Part shown: positions 17,870 to 28,337 of the stretch, one piece after another
Position numbering within the stretch: the first letter of the stretch is position 1
Layout of the letters: each line of letters opens with the position of its first letter
Origin: CAIZQW01 sp942493055
GTDB lineage: Bacteria; Verrucomicrobiota; Kiritimatiellia; RFP12; UBA1067
Reading direction: 5' to 3'
Assembly: GCA_942493055.1 (NCBI GenBank)
Contig: OW818680.1
Coordinates: 3,286,001 to 3,350,000 of the forward strand
Length of the DNA: 64,000 nt
Program-made: the position numbers and the translations under genes
The notes under the pieces: model-generated
What the model saw: only the letters and a program-made list of their open reading frames with translations
The model's database searches: none
Told to the model about the DNA's origin: nothing

Positions 17870-17895
17870 AACGCAATTCTTAAAGGCAATTCTAT

Positions 17896-20463
<2,568 letters not shown>

Positions 20464-20512
20464 AGCAGGGTAAGTTGGAAAGTGGCCATAAGTCTGGACT
20501 TGGGGTGGGAGG

Positions 20513-20556
20513 GTCGCGCGCCTGCGCGACTGTGGCGCAGAGGCCTGCGCCGCTCC
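20513..20556. repeat. REP-type palindromes
   Basis: A 7-bp hairpin GTCGCGC-GCCT-GCGCGAC (20513-20530) is followed at once by a unit (20533-20556) that contains GGCGCAG-AGGC-CTGCGCC-like symmetry. That unit is an exact 24-nt reverse complement of 14234-14257. The pair lies directly upstream of a transposase relic, as REP sequences often do next to RAYT genes. Confidence 0.75.
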
Positions 20557-20572
20557 CGGAGAGGGCACAGAA

Positions 20573-20732
20573 ATCCATCTTTCAACGCGACTGCTGGGAC
20601 ACACAATTGCGCGCAGGCCATAGCTACCACGAGAAATGGGAATATGTGCGCAACAACCCTGTCCGCAAAGGGAGTGTTGCTTCAGCGGATGAATGGCCGT
20701 ACTGGGGCATCATAAACGAGCTTGTGTGGTAA
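20573..20732 (+). pseudogene. C-terminal remnant of a REP-associated tyrosine transposase (RAYT)
   Basis: About 52 codons remain. The frame reads DCWDTQLRAGHSYHEKW, EYVRNNPVRKGSVASADEWPYWG and stops at 20732. This matches the C-terminus of RAYT/Transposase_17 proteins (FWD-QLRS-ESY--KWEYVR-NPVR-GLV--AEDWPY-G). The N-terminal HUH nuclease domain and catalytic Tyr are missing, and no start or ribosome-binding site is present. Nearby REP palindromes fit its origin. A second, weakly similar stretch (TTCCAACGCGACAGTCGG near 20798) echoes the remnant's 5' boundary, hinting at a rearrangement. It cannot be active. Confidence 0.72.
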
Positions 20733-20836
20733 TTCTCGTGAGGGTCGTGCGTAAGTGGAACCAAAAGGGAGGGACGGCGGATCGCTCTCCCCCTCTTCCA
20801 ACGCGACAGTCGGAACGCACAATCACGTTTATTGGC

Positions 20837-21223
20837 TCATTCCGCTTCTTCGCCCAGCGCTCTCCACTTCTCGACGGTCAGCGCTTCCAGATCAGATGCG
20901 TACTCCTCCGGGCTGAACGCCGAAGATTCCTTAGACATCAAGCGGTACATGTGGCGGCTCAAGACAGAGGCGATGGCATGAAGGGCGTCGTGCCGGTCGA
21001 GGCCATCGTCCATGAGGCGTTTGAGCGTCTTCGCCACGTTCATCTCATCGCCCAGGGCGATCTGGTTTTCGACAATGACATGGAAATGCGCGTGGAGCTG
21101 CACATTGGGCAACTTCACCCGCGCATGCCGGTGGTAGTGATCAATGAGAGTGATTCGCTCAGACTCATCAAGCGCCATCCATTCAACGGGATCAGGGGCC
21201 TTGTTGGGATCATATTTGTCCAT
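20837..21223 (-). CDS. Conserved hypothetical protein (DUF1841-like)
   Basis: A 128-residue soluble protein. The central segment HARVKLPNVQLHAHFHVIVENQIALG, then VAKTLKRLMDDGLDRHDALHAIASVL, resembles DUF1841-type proteins with a conserved His-x3-His and an ENQ-Ala patch. These could bind metal or nucleic acid, but no activity has been assigned. The N-terminus (PVEWMALDESERITLIDHYH) is also typical. It is encoded opposite to the tRNA ligase genes, with the antitoxin gene 48 bp upstream. The family name is from memory of its pattern and should be treated as tentative. Confidence 0.65.
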   Translation of the reverse strand: MDKYDPNKAPDPVEWMALDESERITLIDHYHRHARVKLPNVQLHAHFHVIVENQIALGDEMNVAKTLKRLMDDGLDRHDALHAIASVLSRHMYRLMSKESSAFSPEEYASDLEALTVEKWRALGEEAE

Positions 21224-21271
21224 GATGTTTCCTTTGGCGTTTGAATTTTCACATCAGGCAATAAATACCGC

Positions 21272-21601
21272 TCACGCGCGGCTGTAAGCCGTCGCGTGTA
21301 ACGGCTTATTTGCGCTTTGCCGTTTTTGTCCGATCGACGGAAATTCTGCTTCGATCCGTTCAACCAAAAAAACTTTCATAAGGGATTGGTAAGGAACGTC
21401 TCGCTTGTTTGCCAGCAGCTTTAAGGACTCGATCATTGACTCAGGCAAACGCAGAGAAATCGTCTTGGTCGAGGGTTTCAAATTTGGAAAGATGGCCCGT
21501 TTGGCCGTTGCCCAGTCAAGGTGCTCCGTAGAATCCTGTTCTGCCCAAAACTTTCTTTCCGCATCTTCGTTTTTGAATTTAGGAATAGGTTTTTTTATCA
21601 T
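21272..21601 (-). CDS. brnA: BrnA/CopG-family antitoxin
   Basis: A 109-residue protein. The N-terminal third (KFKNEDAERKFWAEQDSTEHLDW) is the toxin-binding part usual for CopG antitoxins of BrnT-type toxins. The TKTISLRLPESMIESLKLLANKRDVPYQSLMKVFLVERI stretch is a ribbon-helix-helix DNA-binding domain. It overlaps the BrnT gene by 4 bp, with toxin first, the usual BrnTA order. The C-terminal dozen residues (NKPLHATAYSRA) are encoded by an inverted-repeat hairpin at 21273-21298 (CACGCGCGGC, loop TGTAA), so a repeat may have replaced the original end. It should neutralise BrnT and repress the operon. Confidence 0.85.
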   Translation of the reverse strand: MIKKPIPKFKNEDAERKFWAEQDSTEHLDWATAKRAIFPNLKPSTKTISLRLPESMIESLKLLANKRDVPYQSLMKVFLVERIEAEFPSIGQKRQSANKPLHATAYSRA

Positions 21602-21897
21602 GATCTGAATATCCTCCGTTCTTTCCGGTGCATGTCTCGTGCCGATATGACCCTAATATGCTTACCACGCATCGTGAATACAATAAACAATTCACGCCGT
21701 TCATCTGTCTGTCCGAGCACATAGAACCTTTTCTCGTGTCCAGAATGGGCAATGTCATCAGCTACTAATAGAGGGCGATTGAAAAACACCTGCTCTGCTT
21801 CAGAAGGACGGACTCCGTGCCCTTCCCAATTCTTTTCGGCGTTGCCGCCGCTCCAATCAAAACCCGTCCACTCTGGTATGACAATGTCTTCTGGCAT
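21598..21897 (-). CDS. brnT: BrnT-family RNase toxin
   Basis: About 99 residues, DUF497/BrnT family. The core pattern is complete: GFDWSGGNAEKNWEGHGVRPSEAEQVFFNRP, then HSGHEKRFYVLGQTDERRELFIVFTMRGKHIRVISARDMHRKER. The C-terminal RVISARDM segment carries the conserved Arg of the RelE-like active site. BrnT is a ribosome-independent RNase that arrests growth unless bound by BrnA. I chose ATG 21897 over TTG 21903 because the latter is almost inside the operator. With a promoter at 21905-21933 the mRNA would begin only a few bases before the ATG, so translation may be leaderless. Confidence 0.87.
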   Translation of the reverse strand: MPEDIVIPEWTGFDWSGGNAEKNWEGHGVRPSEAEQVFFNRPLLVADDIAHSGHEKRFYVLGQTDERRELFIVFTMRGKHIRVISARDMHRKERRIFRS

Positions 21898-21904
21898 ACG
21901 CAAT

Positions 21905-21933
21905 AATGTATATGATCATGGTATACATGTCAA
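21905..21933 (-). promoter_or_regulatory. brnTA promoter and operator palindrome
   Basis: On the minus strand TTGACA (21928-21933) is followed after 15-17 nt by TATACA/TACATT as a -10 region. The same stretch holds an inverted repeat, ATGTATA (21906-21912) and TATACAT (21922-21928), 9 nt apart, covering the -10 and spacer. This is what an autoregulated toxin-antitoxin operator would look like; BrnA binding is inferred. Confidence 0.6.
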
Positions 21934-22076
21934 GTGTCCATGCATATCCTGCTTCTTCAAAAAGAGTGCTGGCTACGGCTTTGCCGTTGACAAAATGGCG
22001 CAGATAGGGGAAACTAATCGCTTTCATTATTGATTGCTGGCGGACATTTGTACGTTCTCCAGCTAGGAGGTTTAAA

Positions 22077-23810
22077 TTGGATACACTTGAAGTAATGCGT
22101 CACAGTGCGGCGCATGTGATGGCGGCGGCTGTCTGCCGCCTGTTCCCGAACGTGAAGCTCGATATCGGTCCGTCGACAGAAGACGGCTTCTATTATGATT
22201 TTGATTTGGAGCATCGCCTGGCTCCTGAAGACTTCCCCAAGATTGAAGCGGAGATGAAGTCGATTATCAAGGCTGGCCTGCCTTTTGAGCGCCTGGAAGT
22301 CACGCGCGAAGAGGCTGCCAAAGCTTTTGCCGGACAGACCTATAAGCTGGAGCGTCTGGCGGATATCCCCGAAGGCGATGCCATTTCCCTTTATAAATGT
22401 GGTAATTTTGTAGACCTCTGCCGCGGTCCGCATCTGGCGAAGACCTCGGAGGTGGGCGCAGTCAAGATCATGTCGATCGCAGGCTCCTATTATCGCGGCG
22501 ACGAGAAGAATCCGATGTTGCAGCGTCTATACGGCATGGCCGATGTCTCCCAGGAGGCGCTCGACGCCACGCTCGCGCGTATTGAAGAGGCGAAGAAACG
22601 CGACCATCGCAAGCTGGGCAAGGAGCTCGAGCTCTTCAGCATCAGCGAAGATGTGGGCCCTGGTCTGGCGCATTGGCACCCGAAGGGCGCGCGCATCCGC
22701 GTGGCTATCGAAGATTACTGGCGCAAGGAACACTATCGCGCAGGTTACGAAATGGTCTTCACGCCGCATGTGGGCCGCGCCCATCTGTGGGAGACCTCCG
22801 GCCATCTGAGTTTCTATCGCGAAGGCATGTTTCCCTGCATGAGCGTGCAAGAGGGCGAAGGGTCGCATGCATCGACTGAGCAGTATTATGTAAAGCCGAT
22901 GAACTGCCCCTTCCACATCCAGATCTACAAGACCCGCAAGTATTCGTATCGCGATCTGCCGCTCCGCTGGGCTGAACTCGGGACAGTTTACCGTTACGAG
23001 AAGGAAGGCGTGCGTCATGGACTGCTCCGCGTGCGCGGCTTTACGCAGGACGATGCGCATATCTTCTGCACCCCGGAACAGATCGAAGGCGAAGTCCGTC
23101 AGACTGTGAATTTTGCCTTGCGCATTTTGCGCCGTTTCGGCTTCAACGATATTACGGCCTTCCTCTCGACGCGTCCGGAAAAGGCTGTGGGCTTGCCGGA
23201 GCGCTGGGACCAGGCGACCGCGTCCCTGCGCAGTGCGCTGGAAGCTGAAGGCATTGCCTATCAGGTTGACGAAGGCGGCGGCGCGTTTTACGGTCCGAAG
23301 ATCGACCTCAAGATCAAGGATGCGCTGGGGCGTCCGTGGCAGTTGGGCACGATCCAGTTCGACTTCAACTTGCCGGAGCGCTTTGATATGACTTACGTCG
23401 GAGAAGACGGCAAGGAGCATCAGCCCTACATGGTGCACCGTGCGCTGCTGGGCAGCCTGGAGCGCTTCTTCGGTATCTTGATCGAGCATTACGCTGGCGC
23501 GTTCCCTGTATGGCTGGCGCCCGAGCAAGTGCGCCTCCTGCCGATTACTTCGGGCCAGGTCGAACATGCGAACGCGCTTGCTGCGAAGTTGCGCGAGAAG
23601 GACATGCGCGTGGGCGTCGATGCGGACAACGAGAAGCTGGGCGCAAAGATTCGCCGCGCGCAGCTGGAGAAGGTGCCCTTCATGCTCGTGATTGGCGGAC
23701 GTGATGTCGAGGCAGGCGTGGTTTCCGTCAGAAGCCGCGAGACGGGCGACAAGGGCGCCATGACCCTGGAAGCTTTTGAGGAACTTTTCAACGAGGCCTT
23801 AAAGGCCTGA
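22077..23810 (+). CDS. thrS: Threonine--tRNA ligase lacking the TGS domain
   Basis: A 577-residue class II ThrRS. It starts at TTG 22077, which has a strong AGGAGG 6 nt upstream. The protein begins at once with the N2 editing domain (MRHSAAHVMAAAV, then DIGPSTEDGFYYDF and the YKCGNFVDLCRGPHL zinc/editing segments). The catalytic domain has KPMNCPFHIQIYK, RWAELGTVYRYEKEGVRHGLLRVRGFTQDDAHIF, and GGGAFYGPKIDLKIKDALGR. The anticodon-binding domain closes the chain. The usual N-terminal TGS (N1) domain of ~640-residue enzymes is missing, and the 170 bp upstream do not encode it. Function in charging tRNA-Thr should be retained. Confidence 0.95.
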   Translation: MDTLEVMRHSAAHVMAAAVCRLFPNVKLDIGPSTEDGFYYDFDLEHRLAPEDFPKIEAEMKSIIKAGLPFERLEVTREEAAKAFAGQTYKLERLADIPEGDAISLYKCGNFVDLCRGPHLAKTSEVGAVKIMSIAGSYYRGDEKNPMLQRLYGMADVSQEALDATLARIEEAKKRDHRKLGKELELFSISEDVGPGLAHWHPKGARIRVAIEDYWRKEHYRAGYEMVFTPHVGRAHLWETSGHLSFYREGMFPCMSVQEGEGSHASTEQYYVKPMNCPFHIQIYKTRKYSYRDLPLRWAELGTVYRYEKEGVRHGLLRVRGFTQDDAHIFCTPEQIEGEVRQTVNFALRILRRFGFNDITAFLSTRPEKAVGLPERWDQATASLRSALEAEGIAYQVDEGGGAFYGPKIDLKIKDALGRPWQLGTIQFDFNLPERFDMTYVGEDGKEHQPYMVHRALLGSLERFFGILIEHYAGAFPVWLAPEQVRLLPITSGQVEHANALAAKLREKDMRVGVDADNEKLGAKIRRAQLEKVPFMLVIGGRDVEAGVVSVRSRETGDKGAMTLEAFEELFNEALKA

Positions 23811-23828
23811 TTTATTAACAAAACAAAA

Positions 23829-23844
23829 GGCCGCGAAATCGGCC
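23829..23844. promoter_or_regulatory. Short hairpin in the infC leader
   Basis: GGCCG-CGAAAT-CGGCC is a 5-bp GC-rich stem, 18 bases after the thrS stop and about 20 nt before the presumed infC start. It could weaken read-through from thrS or take part in infC leader control. No U-tract follows. Confidence 0.4.
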
Positions 23845-23863
23845 GTAAGTATCGAGGTGAGCT

Positions 23864-24505
23864 ATCGCTTCATTCATTCGTGTAAACTTCAAGATTCGAG
23901 TCCAGACCGTTCGCTTGCTGGACCCCGCAGGACAGATGCTCGGCGTTATGGCAACGCGCGAGGCGCAACGCCTTGCCGATGCACAGGGCCTTGATCTCGT
24001 AGAGGTGTCTCCTAATGCAGAACCGCCAGTCTGTAAGATTATGGACTACGGCAAGTTCCGTTACGAGGAGAGCATCAAGCGCAAAACCGCGCGCAAGAAC
24101 CAGAAGGTCGTCCAGATCAAGGAAGTCAAATTCCATGCAACGACAGATACTGGCGATCTTGAACACAAGCTGCGCCAGATTAAGAGTTTCATTGACGAGG
24201 GCGACAAGGTCAAGATCACCTTGCAATATCGCGGGCGTGAAAATGCGCACAAGGAGATCGGCGTAGAGCTCGTGAACAAGGTTGTTGAAGCTTGTTTACC
24301 CTTCGCGATCACTGAGCAGTCCCCGAAACTCATTGGCCGTGTGCTGGGCTGTATGCTCGCACCGAAGCCGGTCAAAGCAGGTAGCGGCGGAGGCGGAGGT
24401 GGGGGTGGCGGACACCAGGCGCCGGCAGCTCCGAAGACAGAGCAGCCTCAGCATCAAGCCCCGAAGCCCGCAGCACGCACCGATTTTGATCCGCTCCAGA
24501 TTTAG
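23864..24505 (+). CDS. infC: Translation initiation factor IF-3, probable AUC start
   Basis: The frame has no ATG, GTG or TTG between its upstream stop (23858) and TTG 23915, yet conserved IF3 sequence (VNFKIRVQTVRLLDPAG) is encoded before 23915. An ATC at 23864 sits 5 nt after a GAGGTG ribosome-binding site. infC in E. coli begins with AUU and is autoregulated through it, so AUC here is the best choice. The body shows GLDLVEVSPNAEPPVCKIMDYGKFRYE and the linker to the C-terminal domain (HKLRQIKSFIDEGDKVKITLQYRGRE). A Gly- and Pro-rich tail of about 45 residues ends the protein. rpmI and rplT, its usual downstream partners, are replaced by dinB. Confidence 0.9.
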   Translation: MASFIRVNFKIRVQTVRLLDPAGQMLGVMATREAQRLADAQGLDLVEVSPNAEPPVCKIMDYGKFRYEESIKRKTARKNQKVVQIKEVKFHATTDTGDLEHKLRQIKSFIDEGDKVKITLQYRGRENAHKEIGVELVNKVVEACLPFAITEQSPKLIGRVLGCMLAPKPVKAGSGGGGGGGGGHQAPAAPKTEQPQHQAPKPAARTDFDPLQI

Positions 24506-24510
24506 GGGCG

Positions 24511-25695
24511 ATGGACCGTTGTATCCTCCATATCGACATGGATGCGTTTTTCGCCTCCGTCGAACAGCGCGACCGGCCTGAATTAAGAGGCAAGCCTGTG
24601 GTTGTCGGCTCCCCGCCTGATCAGCGGGGAGTTGTATCCACGTGTTCTTATGAAGCGCGCGTCTTTGGGATACACTCGGCCATGCCCTCCCGCGAGGCGT
24701 ATCGCCGCTGTCCGCAGGCGGTCTTTCTTCCTCCGGACATGGCGCGTTATGATGAAGCCTCCCGCAAGGTTTTTGAAATCTTTGAGCGCTTCTCCCCGCT
24801 GATCGAGCCTGTCTCATGTGATGAAGCCTTCATTGATGTGACAGGCGCGCATACGCTCTTCGGCTCCGGTGAATCCATGGCCAAGCAACTGCGGGCCCTG
24901 ATTCATAAGGAGGTCAATCTCGCGGCCTCCGTGGGTGTGGCGCATAACAAATTTCTGGCCAAGCTGGGGAGTGAACGCGCCAAGCCGGATGGATTTTTTG
25001 TCGTGCCGAACACGCGCGGCGGCATCATCCGTTTCCTAGGCTCCATGAAGGTCGGCAACCTCTGGGGTGTCGGCAAGGTGACAGGGGAAGCCCTGACCCG
25101 CGCCGGCTATCATATGGTCGCGGATATCCAGAAGGCTGATCCGAAAAAAATCGAGGCGCTCTTTGGTGCGCGCTTCATGGAGCACATCATGGCGCTCGCC
25201 TTTGGCGAAGACAGCCGGGCGGTGGAGACGGACAACGTTGAGAAAAGCATTTCGCGTGAATACACCTTTCTGACGGATTGTTCGGATCGCGAAGAGATCC
25301 GCGATGTGATTCGCGGACTGGTCGATGATGTGGGCCAGCGTGTGCGGCGCCAGGGGTATTATGCGGCGACAGGCCGCATGAAGATGCGCTGGGCGGACTT
25401 TAAGACGATCACGCGCCAGGCGCCCTTTGAGGTGCCGGTGTGCGACGACTTTTCGTTTCGCGCCATGGCCCTCAAGCTCTTTGAAGCTGAAAAATTGATC
25501 CAGCCTGTCCGCTTGATTGGTTTCGGCGTGACGGGGTTGAGTTCGCATCCGCGCGAGCAGTTGACGCTCTTTGGCGATGAGACCGTGAGCCATGCAAAAA
25601 AAGAAAAGCTTTGCCGCGCGGTGGATGCGCTACGGGCAAAGCTGGGTGAAGATGCTGTCCGGCATGTCAATGCGTCACGCATGAGCCATGGGTAG
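24511..25695 (+). CDS. dinB: DNA polymerase IV
   Basis: A 394-residue Y-family polymerase, 5 bp after the infC stop, with its ribosome-binding site AGGGGCG overlapping that stop. The palm carries HIDMDAFFASVE (first acidic metal ligands) and SCDEAFIDVTGA (the conserved Asp-Glu pair). The finger segment GSPPDQRGVVSTCSYEARVFGI and the helix-hairpin-helix region KVGNLWGVGKVTGEAL are in place. A little-finger domain follows, and the C-terminus LTLFGDE resembles a beta-clamp-binding peptide (QLTLF). It does translesion synthesis past damaged bases. The location behind infC is unusual and suggests translational coupling. Confidence 0.93.
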   Translation: MDRCILHIDMDAFFASVEQRDRPELRGKPVVVGSPPDQRGVVSTCSYEARVFGIHSAMPSREAYRRCPQAVFLPPDMARYDEASRKVFEIFERFSPLIEPVSCDEAFIDVTGAHTLFGSGESMAKQLRALIHKEVNLAASVGVAHNKFLAKLGSERAKPDGFFVVPNTRGGIIRFLGSMKVGNLWGVGKVTGEALTRAGYHMVADIQKADPKKIEALFGARFMEHIMALAFGEDSRAVETDNVEKSISREYTFLTDCSDREEIRDVIRGLVDDVGQRVRRQGYYAATGRMKMRWADFKTITRQAPFEVPVCDDFSFRAMALKLFEAEKLIQPVRLIGFGVTGLSSHPREQLTLFGDETVSHAKKEKLCRAVDALRAKLGEDAVRHVNASRMSHG

Positions 25696-25716
25696 TTCGG
25701 GTTTTAGACGGTTCAG

Positions 25717-25842
25717 CCTAAGTAATCAGTCATCAGTAATCAGTAATCAGTTGGATGCAAATGACAGCCGCATATACATCGACATCACTACTTGGTGCGA
25801 AGCCCACTGATAACTGACAACTGATTACTTCTCTTAAGTAGG
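25717..25842. repeat. AGTAATCAGTCATC-type facing repeat
   Basis: The left arm (25717-25751) is AGTAATC/AGTCATC units; the right arm (25806-25842) faces it with ACTGATAACTGACAACTGATTACTT. Together they form a long imperfect inverted repeat around a unique 54-nt centre. It lies between dinB and iorB, which converge. Confidence 0.75.
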
Positions 25843-25852
25843 TTCAGGGCGA

Positions 25853-26434
25853 TTATTGTGTGATCAATTGACGTCCGGCCTCGAAGGCCTTGATGTTCAT
25901 GTCGAGCAGCTTAGCGGGAATGCGTTCCTTCATGGCTTGTTCCCACACGCTGAGCTCAAAGGGCATCAGCGTGGAGATGGCGCCCGCGACGACCATATTC
26001 ATGGCGCGCGTATTGCCCAGGTTCTTGGCAACCGTGAGCGCATCGATGTATAACGCTCCCGGATACTCGGCTTTGAGCCGCTCGGATAGATCGGTTACGG
26101 CTGCTTGCTGGCCGCTCGAGACGGTGATGGGGGTCATGTTCATGTCATTGATGAGCACCTTGCCTGTCGGGGCCAGCAGATGACGCCACCGAAGGGCTTC
26201 AAGCCGCTCAAACGAGACCAGCAGATCGCTCGTGCCGTCAGAGATGATCGGTGAATAGACCTTGTCGCCAAAGCGCACCTGGCTGATCACACTGCCGCCG
26301 CGTTGCGCCATGCCATGGACTTCGCTCTTCTTGACATCCAGGCCGGCGAGCGCGGCTGTCTTTGCAAGAATGTCGCTGGTGAGCAGGATGCCCTGTCCGC
26401 CGACACCGACTAATGATACATTGACTGTCTTCAT
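25853..26434 (-). CDS. iorB: Indolepyruvate ferredoxin oxidoreductase, beta subunit
   Basis: A 193-residue gamma-type 2-oxoacid oxidoreductase subunit. The N-terminus has VSLVGVGGQGILLTSDILA, the GxGGQGI signature of the family, and SEVHGMAQRGGSVISQVRFGDKVYSP. Together with IorA it oxidatively decarboxylates arylpyruvates (from Trp, Tyr, Phe) to aryl-acetyl-CoA, reducing ferredoxin. It follows iorA by 12 bp, as expected for one operon. The nearby paaK gene makes an aryl-acetyl-CoA pathway plausible. No catalytic residue is missing as far as can be seen. Confidence 0.93.
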   Translation of the reverse strand: MKTVNVSLVGVGGQGILLTSDILAKTAALAGLDVKKSEVHGMAQRGGSVISQVRFGDKVYSPIISDGTSDLLVSFERLEALRWRHLLAPTGKVLINDMNMTPITVSSGQQAAVTDLSERLKAEYPGALYIDALTVAKNLGNTRAMNMVVAGAISTLMPFELSVWEQAMKERIPAKLLDMNIKAFEAGRQLITQ

Positions 26435-26446
26435 GTTCTTTGTTCC

Positions 26447-28222
26447 TTATCGAATCTGGGAGATGGCGTCAAATTTACAGACCTGCTTGCAGAGGTTGCA
26501 GCCAGAGCATTGCACGGGGTCGATATGCGCCTTGAAGTGCTTGCCGGACGCCATGGCCTTGCCGCGTTCAATGGCGGGGCAGCCGAGCTTGAAGCAGCCG
26601 CCGCACGCCTTGCACTTGTCACTGTCCACCGCGAAGGTGCCTGCATTCATCAGCTTTGCGGCGATTCGGCAGGGGCCGTAGGCGATGACCACGGAGGGTT
26701 CAGGGGCATCAAGCGCCTCGGTCAGCACTTGTTCAAGCGCCTTCAGGTTATACGCATCGACGCGTACGACGCGCTTGAAGCCCATACCCTTTGCGACCTC
26801 CGCGATGTCCGTGACAGGAGCCTCGTCGCCGCTAAGCGTCTTGCCGGAGCCCGGGTTTTCCTGGTGGCCGGTCATGCCAGTGATGCGGTTGTCGAGTACG
26901 ATGGTGGTGACTTTACCGCCGTTGTAGAGCACGTTCAGGATGCCCGTGAGGCCGGAGTGGAAGAAGGTGGAGTCGCCGATGACTGCGCACTTGCGTCCGG
27001 GCAGCCCGGCCTTCTCCATGCCGAAAACATTGCCGATGCACGCGCCCATGCAGATGGTGGTGTCCATGGCGTTGAGGGGAGGGAACGCTCCCAGCGTATA
27101 GCACCCGATATCGCCTGTGACCGTGGCGCCGAGCTTGGAGAGCATGTAGAAGACACCGCGATGCGAGCAACCCGAGCAGAGCACAGGCGGCCGCGTGGGC
27201 AGTCCGGCGTCGGCGCGCGGGGGCGTTGCGATTTCGGTGTCGCCCAGCACCTCCTTACGGAGCGCCATCAAGCGCATGGGGTTCATCTCCATCATGTTCA
27301 GTTCCGTTGTATGGGCAACGACCTGAATGCCCAGCGCGCAAATCTGATCTTCCAGGAAAGGATCGAGTTCTTCGATGACCAGGATCTTGTCAACTTTCGA
27401 GGCGAACTGTTTAATGAGGTTCGTGGGCAAGGGATTAGAGAACCCGAGCTTCAAGACGCTGAACTCCGGGAAGGCCTCCTTGACATACTGGTACGTCACG
27501 CCGGAGGTGATGATGCCGAGCTTGGTGCTGGCCATCTCCATGTGGTTAAAGGGCGTTTCACACGCATAAGCGCGAAGCGCCTCGGTGCGCGCCTGAACCG
27601 CAATGCGTTGGGGCCGTGCAAACATCGGAACCGGGATATAATGCTTGATGTCCTTGACGTACGGTTTACGCGGCTGTTGCTTAGGGGCGAAATGGTCGCC
27701 GACATCCACGATGGTCGAGGTGTGGGAGGTGCGCGTGGTCAGACGGATAAAGGTCGGGACCTGAAATTTTTCAGACACCTCAAATGCCTCTTGGACCATA
27801 TCAAACGTCTCCTGGCTGTCTGCTGGCTCGAAGAGCGGTGAACGGGCGAACTTGACGAGATTGCGGGAGTCCTGCTCGTTCTGCGAGCTGTGCATGCCGG
27901 GATCGTCTGCGACGACAATCACCAGGCCGCCGTTTGCGCCCACGTAGGTATACGTCATGAGCGGATCCATGGCGACGTTGAGTCCTACATGCTTCATGGC
28001 CGTCAGGGAACGCGCGCCGGCGATGGAAGCGCCGATGGCGACCTCCATGGCGACCTTTTCGTTCACGGCCCATTCGCAATTGATGGTCGCCTTGAACTTG
28101 GCGATATTCTCCAGGATCTCCGTGCTCGGGGTACCTGGATAGGCGGAGGCAACGGTGCATCCCGCATTTGCCGCGGCCCAGGCAACCGCTTCATTCGCCG
28201 ATAATAATACTTTTTGGCTCAT
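26447..28222 (-). CDS. iorA: Indolepyruvate ferredoxin oxidoreductase, alpha subunit
   Basis: A 591-residue TPP-dependent subunit. It starts with SANEAVAWAAANAGCTVASAYPGTPSTEI, and continues with the TPP-binding core (CSGCSHRGVFYML, GDIGCYTLG, GDSTFFHSGLTGILN, DNRITGMTGHQENPGSG). The C-terminus carries a ferredoxin-type pair of clusters, CKACGGCFKLGCP and CSGCNLCKQVC. IorA uses these to pass electrons to ferredoxin when 2-oxo acids from aromatic amino acids are decarboxylated. It is transcribed divergently from the TRAP transporter genes across a 180-bp gap. Family assignment is firm; substrate range is inferred. Confidence 0.95.
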   Translation of the reverse strand: MSQKVLLSANEAVAWAAANAGCTVASAYPGTPSTEILENIAKFKATINCEWAVNEKVAMEVAIGASIAGARSLTAMKHVGLNVAMDPLMTYTYVGANGGLVIVVADDPGMHSSQNEQDSRNLVKFARSPLFEPADSQETFDMVQEAFEVSEKFQVPTFIRLTTRTSHTSTIVDVGDHFAPKQQPRKPYVKDIKHYIPVPMFARPQRIAVQARTEALRAYACETPFNHMEMASTKLGIITSGVTYQYVKEAFPEFSVLKLGFSNPLPTNLIKQFASKVDKILVIEELDPFLEDQICALGIQVVAHTTELNMMEMNPMRLMALRKEVLGDTEIATPPRADAGLPTRPPVLCSGCSHRGVFYMLSKLGATVTGDIGCYTLGAFPPLNAMDTTICMGACIGNVFGMEKAGLPGRKCAVIGDSTFFHSGLTGILNVLYNGGKVTTIVLDNRITGMTGHQENPGSGKTLSGDEAPVTDIAEVAKGMGFKRVVRVDAYNLKALEQVLTEALDAPEPSVVIAYGPCRIAAKLMNAGTFAVDSDKCKACGGCFKLGCPAIERGKAMASGKHFKAHIDPVQCSGCNLCKQVCKFDAISQIR

Positions 28223-28337
28223 CGCTCATGCTCCCATTCACAATCAGGTGTTAAAAAGGTCAATAAATTATCAAAATTTAATGCGCATGTCACGCCCGAC
28301 ATGCGAAAGAGAATGCGCTGAAAAATCAATAATCTGC

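Noticed and set aside
21987..22015. Promoter for thrS at TTGACA 21987-21992
   Set aside because: The -35 is perfect, but no acceptable -10 is found at 16-19 nt, so it was not listed as a feature.
22527..23567. A 346-residue open frame opposite thrS
   Set aside because: Shadow frame; the composition is typical of reverse-strand reading in GC-rich DNA.
26510..27841. A 443-residue open frame opposite iorA
   Set aside because: Shadow of a firm IorA gene, with no family signature and skewed composition.
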